Shown: piece after piece, positions 57,412 to 64,000 of the stretch
How positions within the stretch are numbered: the first letter of the stretch is position 1
Layout: every line of letters begins with the position of its first letter
Origin: Muribaculaceae bacterium
GTDB taxonomy: Bacteria > Bacteroidota > Bacteroidia > Bacteroidales > Muribaculaceae
Length of the DNA: 64,000 nucleotides
Assembly (NCBI GenBank): GCA_022509165.1
Contig: JAFLTT010000002.1
Coordinates: 186,001 to 250,000 of the forward strand
Direction: 5' to 3'
Notes under the pieces: generated by a model
Told to the model about the DNA's origin: nothing
What the model saw: only the letters and a program-made list of their open reading frames with translations
The model's database searches: none
Made by a program: the position numbers and the translations under genes

Positions 57412-58733
57412 AAAAATACGATTCATATAAGGATTCCGGAATTGAGTGGATGGGTCAAATCCCCAGCCATTGGAAAATAATGCCAATAAAACACATTAAA
57501 TCAAAAGAAGAATTTGCTTTTGTTGATGGCCCTTTCGGGTCTAATTTAAAATCAGAACATTACATTGAAAATGGGGACGTATATGTTATTGAAAGTGGTT
57601 TTATAACTACAGGTAAATTTTTATTTAAAAAATTTAAAACCATATCTCTTTCCCATTTTGAAACTATAAAAAGAAGCTCATGTAAGGAGGGGGATATAAT
57701 AATAGCAAAAATAGGTTTTAATTTTGGTATGTGTGCAGAGCTTCCTAAATTAGATAAAGAAAGTGTAGTTTCTGGTAATTCATTAAAGATTACGTTAGAC
57801 CACAATCTATTATTGAATCAAATATTTATTGATTTAATGAATCTTGCAAAAAATAAAAATGCATATATAGGTTTAGTACAAGAAACCGCACAACCAGCTT
57901 TATCATTATCAGGTTTAAATAATTTTAAACTTTCGGTTCCACCTCTTTCCGAGCAGAAAATGATTGCGGATTATCTGGATAGGAAATGCAGAGAGATTGA
58001 TGCGGCAGTTGCGAAGGTTGAAAAGGAATTGGAGTTACTTGATGAATTGAAGCAAAGCGAGATTTCAAAAGCTGTAACCAAAGGCCTTAATCCAAATGTA
58101 TCATTCAAACCCTCCGGCATCGATTGGATTGGCCAAATCCCCAGCCATTGGGAAATTATAAAGGTTAAACATAAATACAAGATGTTAACTGGATTTACTC
58201 CTGCAACCAAGACTCCGGAATATTATGACAAGGAAAATGGCTATATTTGGATTACAATAGGAGATATGAATTCTGAAGAGATTGTTGATTCTATTAATAA
58301 AATTAGTTTTAAATATATCTCAGAGTTTATGCCAGAAATTTCTCCTAAAGGATCTTTGTTATATAGTTTTAAATTATCAGTGGGACAAGTGGCATTTTGT
58401 GGGAAAGATATGTATACTAATGAAGCAATAGCTACTTTTTTACAAAACCCTGAGATTGATCTTAAGTTTTTAAAATATAGCTCTAATTTAATAATAAACA
58501 ATGCTAATATTAATATTTATGGAGCTCCCATAATGAATCAAGAATTAATAAAAAATGCTCCAATTGTTTTTCCTCCTCTTTCAGAACAGAAAGAGATTGC
58601 GGATTATTTGGATAGAAGATGTGGAGAGATTGATTCTCTTAAAGAGAAATTGAAGCAGAAGAGGGAGAAACTTCAGGAACTCCGCCAATCTCTCATTTCA
58701 GAAGTTGTAACCGGCAAAAGAAAAGTCATTTAA
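57408..58733 (+). CDS. hsdS: Type I restriction specificity subunit
   Basis: Two target-recognition halves with the same frame of motifs: SGIEWMGQIPSHWKI ... PPLSEQKMIADYLDRKC, and SGIDWIGQIPSHWEI ... PPLSEQKEIADYLDRRC. Each half ends in a helical spacer. It decides the bipartite DNA target. The two recognition regions are AT-rich compared with the conserved parts, which often marks swapped domains. It overlaps hsdM and lies 12 bp before hsdR. Confidence 0.95.
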   Translation: MKKYDSYKDSGIEWMGQIPSHWKIMPIKHIKSKEEFAFVDGPFGSNLKSEHYIENGDVYVIESGFITTGKFLFKKFKTISLSHFETIKRSSCKEGDIIIAKIGFNFGMCAELPKLDKESVVSGNSLKITLDHNLLLNQIFIDLMNLAKNKNAYIGLVQETAQPALSLSGLNNFKLSVPPLSEQKMIADYLDRKCREIDAAVAKVEKELELLDELKQSEISKAVTKGLNPNVSFKPSGIDWIGQIPSHWEIIKVKHKYKMLTGFTPATKTPEYYDKENGYIWITIGDMNSEEIVDSINKISFKYISEFMPEISPKGSLLYSFKLSVGQVAFCGKDMYTNEAIATFLQNPEIDLKFLKYSSNLIINNANINIYGAPIMNQELIKNAPIVFPPLSEQKEIADYLDRRCGEIDSLKEKLKQKREKLQELRQSLISEVVTGKRKVI

Positions 58734-58745
58734 AGATTTAAAGTT

Positions 58746-61700
58746 ATGATGGCAGACAACGAAACCAAGTTTGAAGAACATATAGAGAAGGCTTTACTCA
58801 CTTCTCCACTTTATATATCCCGCAAGCCGGGAGATTTCGATATCAAGCACCGAGTTGATACCGGTATGCTGCATAAATTCATGCAGGCTCAACCAGATCA
58901 GTGGGCTAAGATGATTCGAAGATTCGGAAGCGATGACGCAGCAATGGAGGCAGTTGTCAAAGATTATAACTCTAAATTAGACAATGGTCATTCGTTGGCT
59001 GATATCCTTCGTAAGGGGCTTAAGATTCAAGGCGTTCATCTAAAACTTATGCAACCTAAACCGACTCTTGCCGGAGAAGACTCGGCTTTGCATGAACTTT
59101 ATCTCGCAAACAAGTTTGCCGTTGTGCGTCAGATGAAATATTCCCTTGACAAGATTGACAAGAACAATGAACTTGATCTGACAATTCTTCTCAACGGTTT
59201 CCCGATTATCACTGCCGAACTGAAAAACGAAGGAACCGGTCAGAATTACACTAATGGTATCTATCAATATCGTCATGACAGGGATCCAAAGAACCCGATG
59301 TTGAAAACTGCATTGGTTCATTTCGTTGTTGACAACAATTACGCCTTCATGACAACTCATTTGAATGGTGAGGAAACAGCCTTTCTTCCGTTTAATATTG
59401 ATTCAGTGAATCCACAGGTGGAAGGTGATTATGCTACAAGTTATCTATGGCGAGAAATCTGGCAAGCAGACTCGCTTCTCAATATAATAAATCATTTCAT
59501 AAAGGCTGTAAACAAAGACGGCAAAACCATTACATTTTTCCCTCGTTATCATCAGTTGAGAGTGGTAAGAAATCTGGTGGATTGGGTACAGAAAGACGGC
59601 CCCGGCCACAACTATCTCATCGAGCATTCAGCCGGAAGCGGTAAAACCAAATCGATGGCTTGGCTGGCTCATCAATTAGTTAACCTTGTAAATCCTGACA
59701 AAACACCTGTTTTCGATTCCATAATAATGGTGACAGACCGTATTGTGCTCAATGCCAATATGGCAGACGATGTGAACGCCTTCGCTTCAGAGGCCGGAGT
59801 GGTTAAGGATATCCGCAGGGGCAGCAAGAAACTTGCAAAGGCAATTGATGAAGGTGGCCGAATTATAGTAAGTACGGTTCAAAAATTCAGTTATGCTCTC
59901 AATGAACTGAAAAGAGACAAGCACCGCAATTATGCAGTCATAATAGACGAAGCACACACCGCAATCGGTAACGAGAGTGCAAAGGATATTGTGAATGCCC
60001 TTTCAACGGATACTGACATCAAGAAAGCACTTGAAGATGTAGATCCCGACATCGACGGTAGCGAAATGGATGCTCTGATGGCTTATATGCAAACAATGAG
60101 AAGGCAAATGGATCATATAAGCTACTTCGCTTTCACGGCTACACCCAAGGATAAGACTTATGCTCTATTTGGCAAGAAGACCCCTGAGGGGTATGTCGCC
60201 CATGATTATTATACCATGAAGCAGGCCATAGATGAGAAGTTTATCCTCGATGTGCTACGAAACTACACCACCTATAAGACAATGTTTGAATATGTGGAAA
60301 AGAATAAACCGCATAAAACCATGGCAATGTCAACAGAAGGAGTTGCAACGGCTGCAGAGGGGGAAGAAGAGGAGAAATTCGGAGAGAAAAAATCGGTAGC
60401 CCTGATCCTGAAAAAACTGAATTCCGAACCGGAAAACATGACACTGAAGGCTCGGCTTGCACTTCAATATTTCATGGATCATACAAGGCATAAGATTGGA
60501 GGTAAGGCAAAAGCAATGTTTGTAAGCGACAGCCGGGCATCGGCAGTTAAATACAAGAAAATATTTGATGATCTTCTGAAGAATGAATATAACGATGAAT
60601 TCAAGACCTTGGTGGCTTTCTCAGGTGAAGTGGAGCTGGAAGACGGAACAAAATACACCGAAGACCGTATGAATGGTTGGGGAATCAAAGATGACAAGAT
60701 TAGAGAAACATTCGATACACCCGATTACAGGATTCTGATTGTAGCGGACAAGTTTCAGACCGGCTTCGACCAGCCTTTACTACATACAATGTTTGTTGAC
60801 AAGATGTTGGGCGGGATCCAATGTATCCAGACTCTCTCCCGACTTAATCGCTGTTACGACAAGAATGGTATCAAGAAGGAAGATACAATGGTGATTGACT
60901 TCAGAAATGATGCCGAGGCTGTTCAAAAGGCCTTCCAAAAATATTACCAAACAACAATCCTCACGGGAGAAGTCGATACACAAAGATTATATACATTGCT
61001 CGATGACTTGAAAGCTTTCAAGATCTATAATGACGAAGAAAGAGACAGGGTTGTTGAAGCAATGATGAATGATGATGTTCCAACGGCAGTCTCAATTTGC
61101 AATCAGATTGTGAAAGAAAGGGAAACTCCTTTGACCAATGACGACAAGGATAAATTCCGCAAGCTTGTTAATCGATATATTCGCAGTTACGGTTTCATGG
61201 CCCAATTGCTGACCTATTGTGACCAGGATCTGGAAAGAGAATACATCTTTCTACGTACCCTTTATCCAAGGCTTCAATATACAAAGGAAACTCTACCGAT
61301 GGAAATCTTAGACAGGGTTGATTTGAACAAGCTGCGGTTACAGATGATTCAGGAAGGTACAATCAAGTTGGAGGATGAGGATGCCGAATTGAAATCTTCC
61401 AGAATCGGTGATGTAAAGGCACCGTTAGAAGATGAAAAAAGAAGCCTGAAAGAGATATTGGATATTGTCAATGAACCCTACAAAGGTTTTCTTGATGATC
61501 ATGATATCGTGTTGCGTCCATTGACAGAAAGGATTCAGATGGATGAAACCATCAATGAGGCTGTGAGAAGCGGTAACTCATACGGAGTGCTTAGGGAGTT
61601 ATTCTCTGAGAGAGCCAAGGATTTGGTTCTTGACATGAGCGAGAAAGGTATCGATCTGTTTGAAGAATTTGAAAATGACACTCCTTTTGCACATGAATAT

Positions 61701-62327
61701 ATCCGGGGAATCCTTGATATGGCAATAGCCAATAATAGCCGTGGCAATATCGAACTAGATCTGCACCGGTTGGCCGATAAGATTGTGGAAGAGATAAAGG
61801 CTGATTTCCTTCCATTGGCTCAGTACTTAAGAAGTCCTGAAGAAATTGCCGAGACCTTAATAAATGTAATACAAAAAAGAATCAGCAAATCAAACCTCAA
61901 CGGAACCAACGACCTATTGATAAACTCGTTCAATCAACTACTTTGCAACGAGAACCTTTCTGAACTTGACCGAAGGGTGCATTTCAATACATTGGTTGGA
62001 AAGTATGAACCATTCTTGAAAAAACTATACTGGCTTATAAATAACCGAGAACTCACAGACAAAAATGGTTCTGCTGAGAGTGCAACTATAGGAGACTGCG
62101 TATTTGGATTTGAATGTCTGAAAGGTTTAAAATACAATACGGATTACAAGTATGCCAAATTCAAGAATTATCTTGCAAAAGTGAGAGAATGGAGAAATGA
62201 GGAGGCTCACGGAGCTCCGGAAATTACAGACAGCGAACTGCGTAATGCCGTGCATATCCTTGTTGCAATGTATGGCTATGTAGTTGCAAATACCATCACA
62301 GACCTTGAAATGAATAATGCTATCTGA
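58746..62327 (+). CDS. hsdR: Type I restriction endonuclease subunit
   Basis: The N-terminal PD-(D/E)xK nuclease has D144, E158 and K160 (LDLTILLNGFPIITAELKNE). The helicase follows with Walker A SAGSGKT (about 298), DEAH box IIDEAH (about 402), TATPKDKTYALFG, and a second RecA domain with DKFQTGFDQP. A C-terminal DUF4145-like stretch (KVREWRNEEAHGAPEI) ends it. It cuts unmethylated DNA after translocation. The start may be either of two adjacent ATGs. Confidence 0.95.
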   Translation: MMADNETKFEEHIEKALLTSPLYISRKPGDFDIKHRVDTGMLHKFMQAQPDQWAKMIRRFGSDDAAMEAVVKDYNSKLDNGHSLADILRKGLKIQGVHLKLMQPKPTLAGEDSALHELYLANKFAVVRQMKYSLDKIDKNNELDLTILLNGFPIITAELKNEGTGQNYTNGIYQYRHDRDPKNPMLKTALVHFVVDNNYAFMTTHLNGEETAFLPFNIDSVNPQVEGDYATSYLWREIWQADSLLNIINHFIKAVNKDGKTITFFPRYHQLRVVRNLVDWVQKDGPGHNYLIEHSAGSGKTKSMAWLAHQLVNLVNPDKTPVFDSIIMVTDRIVLNANMADDVNAFASEAGVVKDIRRGSKKLAKAIDEGGRIIVSTVQKFSYALNELKRDKHRNYAVIIDEAHTAIGNESAKDIVNALSTDTDIKKALEDVDPDIDGSEMDALMAYMQTMRRQMDHISYFAFTATPKDKTYALFGKKTPEGYVAHDYYTMKQAIDEKFILDVLRNYTTYKTMFEYVEKNKPHKTMAMSTEGVATAAEGEEEEKFGEKKSVALILKKLNSEPENMTLKARLALQYFMDHTRHKIGGKAKAMFVSDSRASAVKYKKIFDDLLKNEYNDEFKTLVAFSGEVELEDGTKYTEDRMNGWGIKDDKIRETFDTPDYRILIVADKFQTGFDQPLLHTMFVDKMLGGIQCIQTLSRLNRCYDKNGIKKEDTMVIDFRNDAEAVQKAFQKYYQTTILTGEVDTQRLYTLLDDLKAFKIYNDEERDRVVEAMMNDDVPTAVSICNQIVKERETPLTNDDKDKFRKLVNRYIRSYGFMAQLLTYCDQDLEREYIFLRTLYPRLQYTKETLPMEILDRVDLNKLRLQMIQEGTIKLEDEDAELKSSRIGDVKAPLEDEKRSLKEILDIVNEPYKGFLDDHDIVLRPLTERIQMDETINEAVRSGNSYGVLRELFSERAKDLVLDMSEKGIDLFEEFENDTPFAHEYIRGILDMAIANNSRGNIELDLHRLADKIVEEIKADFLPLAQYLRSPEEIAETLINVIQKRISKSNLNGTNDLLINSFNQLLCNENLSELDRRVHFNTLVGKYEPFLKKLYWLINNRELTDKNGSAESATIGDCVFGFECLKGLKYNTDYKYAKFKNYLAKVREWRNEEAHGAPEITDSELRNAVHILVAMYGYVVANTITDLEMNNAI

Positions 62328-62339
62328 AATCTCAAAATT

Positions 62340-63086
62340 ATGAAGTGTTTATCGGTACAACAACCATGGGCAAGTTTGATTTGCTCCGGTGTAAAAGATG
62401 TTGAAAACCGCTCTTGGATACCTAAAGAGAATCCTGGAAGAATCCTTATAAATGCAGGTAAAGTTAAAAGAACAGCGGAAAGTTTATCTCTTTATTACGA
62501 TGTAATAATATGCAATGCCATAAACAATGGATTCTTACCTAAATATCAGGATATGCCATTAGGTGCGATTATTGGCTATGCTGATATAATTGGTTTTGAT
62601 GAAAACAGTGATTCTATTTGGGCTGGTGACAAAACGGAGCATGGTTCTGAATGGAAATGGAGGTTGGGAGAAGTAGGATTGTTTAATGAACCGATACCTT
62701 CAAAGGGGAAGTTGGGTCTATATGATGTTGAAGATATTAACCCCGACAGTCTCCCGGAGGTTATAAATTTCCCTGAGATGAAAAGAGAAGGTAAAATACT
62801 ATATATGCCCGTAAGTGAAGAAATTTTCAACAAACTTGACATTGATAAATTATTCTTCTATTATCTGACTGGGAACAATATAGACATATTCTGTGATGAG
62901 GAGCTTAATCCCATTGATACAGAAAAGATTATCTTTATTGAATCAAAATCGGGTAAGTTAAAAGAAATGGAAGTCATAGATTCATGGGTTTATCAGAGTG
63001 GAGATGATGGAGAGAAGCCAATAATTTATTATGACCCTTGGGGAAACGAATTATATCAGACTTCAATAAATTTTGAATTGAAATAA
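62340..63086 (+). CDS. ASCH-domain protein embedded in the restriction operon
   Basis: The first about 110 residues carry the ASCH signature CLSVQQPWASLICSGVKDVENRSWIPKENPGRILINAGK and PLGAIIGYADIIG. ASCH folds bind RNA or modified nucleosides and some cut RNA. The remaining 135 residues are a separate, unrecognised domain (acidic, alpha/beta). It lies 12 bp after hsdR and 43 bp before the sacsin-type ATPase gene, so all are likely co-transcribed. Confidence 0.8.
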   Translation: MKCLSVQQPWASLICSGVKDVENRSWIPKENPGRILINAGKVKRTAESLSLYYDVIICNAINNGFLPKYQDMPLGAIIGYADIIGFDENSDSIWAGDKTEHGSEWKWRLGEVGLFNEPIPSKGKLGLYDVEDINPDSLPEVINFPEMKREGKILYMPVSEEIFNKLDIDKLFFYYLTGNNIDIFCDEELNPIDTEKIIFIESKSGKLKEMEVIDSWVYQSGDDGEKPIIYYDPWGNELYQTSINFELK

Positions 63087-63129
63087 AATAGAATTTACAG
63101 TAAAGAATAAATTTAATTTCTTGAGTAAA

Positions 63130-64000
63130 ATGGCAAAAACTAAAAGAGAACAAATGCTTTTTGATGAATTACACAATATTCGTGTTAATCAATCAAAAGT
63201 TATTAATAGTTTCGCCATGCGTGGCATTAAACAAAGTGTTATCGATTTATATAATCAAAAAGCACATTTTCTTTATGAATTATTGCAGAATGCAGATGAC
63301 GCAAAGGCCGGTAATGTGACTTTTGAATTATATAAAGATCATTTAGTCTTCAGACATAATGGTTCTATTCGTTTTACTATATCAGAAGAGAAAGAAAATG
63401 CCAAACCCTATGGACATATAAATGCTATAACAGCCATTGGTTTTTCAGGAAAACAAAGTGAGGAAGATGAAGGTAATAAAATAGGTAAATTTGGTATAGG
63501 CTTTAAAGCCATTTACCAATATAGTAGTACTCCCGAAATTTATAATGACAAATTCTGTTTTAAGATTGAGAATTTTGTAATACCTGTTTTACTAAATAAG
63601 GATTATAATGGTAGACAAAAAGGAGAAACAATATTTATTTTCCCTTTTGATAATCCTAAATTCGCTTATAATGATATCAAGCAAAAATTAGTAGAATTGG
63701 ATAATCCAGTTTTGTTTTTAAGAAATTTATATTCAGTAAAAATTATAATAGAGGGCAAATACTTTGGGACATATTTAAAAACTATTAAATATTCTGCAAC
63801 TCATGGAGATATTGAGCATTCTTTGATTGAATTAAATTATCCAAATAAGAATCAGTTATTGCACTTATTTACCCACGAAATTGAAATAAATGGTGAATGT
63901 AAAGAAAATTATTTTATTTCAGTGGGTTATTTTTTAACGGAAGAAGACAAACTTGATATCTCACGAAGACCAAATATTTTTTGTTTCTTTCCAACATCTG
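63130..64000 (+). CDS. Sacsin-type HSP90-like ATPase, 3' end outside the window
   Basis: 290 codons are visible with no stop. The N box ELLQNADDA (50-58) and G2 loop KIGKFGIGFKAIYQY (117-131) are hallmarks of sacsin/Nov HSP90-like ATPases. FRHNGSIRFTISEEKENAKP follows the ADP-contact strand. Related proteins occur in many bacterial defence loci. It lies last in the hsdMSR-ASCH run; the rest of the protein, probably large, is needed to assign it. Confidence 0.85.
   Translation, partial: MAKTKREQMLFDELHNIRVNQSKVINSFAMRGIKQSVIDLYNQKAHFLYELLQNADDAKAGNVTFELYKDHLVFRHNGSIRFTISEEKENAKPYGHINAITAIGFSGKQSEEDEGNKIGKFGIGFKAIYQYSSTPEIYNDKFCFKIENFVIPVLLNKDYNGRQKGETIFIFPFDNPKFAYNDIKQKLVELDNPVLFLRNLYSVKIIIEGKYFGTYLKTIKYSATHGDIEHSLIELNYPNKNQLLHLFTHEIEINGECKENYFISVGYFLTEEDKLDISRRPNIFCFFPTS

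Overview
The window reads as a chromosome segment of a Bacteroidales bacterium, most likely Muribaculaceae or a close relative. The reasons are the Bacteroidota promoter form (TTTG, 19-21 bp, TAnnTTTG) ahead of many genes, SusC/SusD, FecR with an STN-type receptor, an OmpA-rich envelope, TlpA/DUF4369 lipoproteins, a Gln/Gly/Tyr-rich N-terminal extension on an RsuA-type pseudouridine synthase, and a short-LID adenylate kinase. The family-level placement is inference; no rRNA is present.

Layout. 1-14.3 kb is core chromosome: a truncated envelope protein, an OmpA protein, hpt-adk, a pseudouridine synthase, asnS, a DUF4105 membrane protein, an alkaline-phosphatase-superfamily protein, secA and two GYF_2/CD225 membrane proteins. 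14.7-18 kb is a tRNA-Gly-linked accessory patch. It holds two tRNA-Gly genes with near-identical 3' halves and terminators, a dead integrase fragment, two MntA-HepT toxin-antitoxin modules sharing a 176-bp 5' block, and a lipoprotein. 18-33.4 kb is again envelope and transport: ferritin, OmpA, an ECF sigma factor, a secreted acidic protein, a TlpA-like thioredoxin lipoprotein, FecR, SusC, SusD, an amino-acid permease and a GH32 fructan hydrolase.

From 33.7 kb to the right edge the window is an accessory and defence island. It carries a DUF234-type ATPase, small enzymes, DUF5131, a three-gene HipB/HipS/HipT-like module, two phosphoesterases, a Fic gene with one nonsense codon, an HNH nuclease, a Vsr / HSP90-like ATPase / Dcm cluster whose ATPase gene is broken in three places, a YafQ toxin-antitoxin pair, an orphan XRE regulator, a 1028-residue metallophosphoesterase fused to a STAND-like region, a WYL regulator, a complete type I restriction system (hsdM-hsdS-hsdR), an ASCH protein, and the start of a sacsin-type ATPase cut by the window edge.

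The best candidates for something little described are the metallophosphoesterase-STAND-like protein at 50091-53177, the HsdMSR-ASCH-sacsin-ATPase run at 55405-64000, and a family of structured non-coding repeats (37661-37757 and 48181-48550) whose stems keep pairing although their sequences change. Several genes in the island carry single lesions, so either the island is decaying or the assembly has homopolymer errors; reads would settle this.
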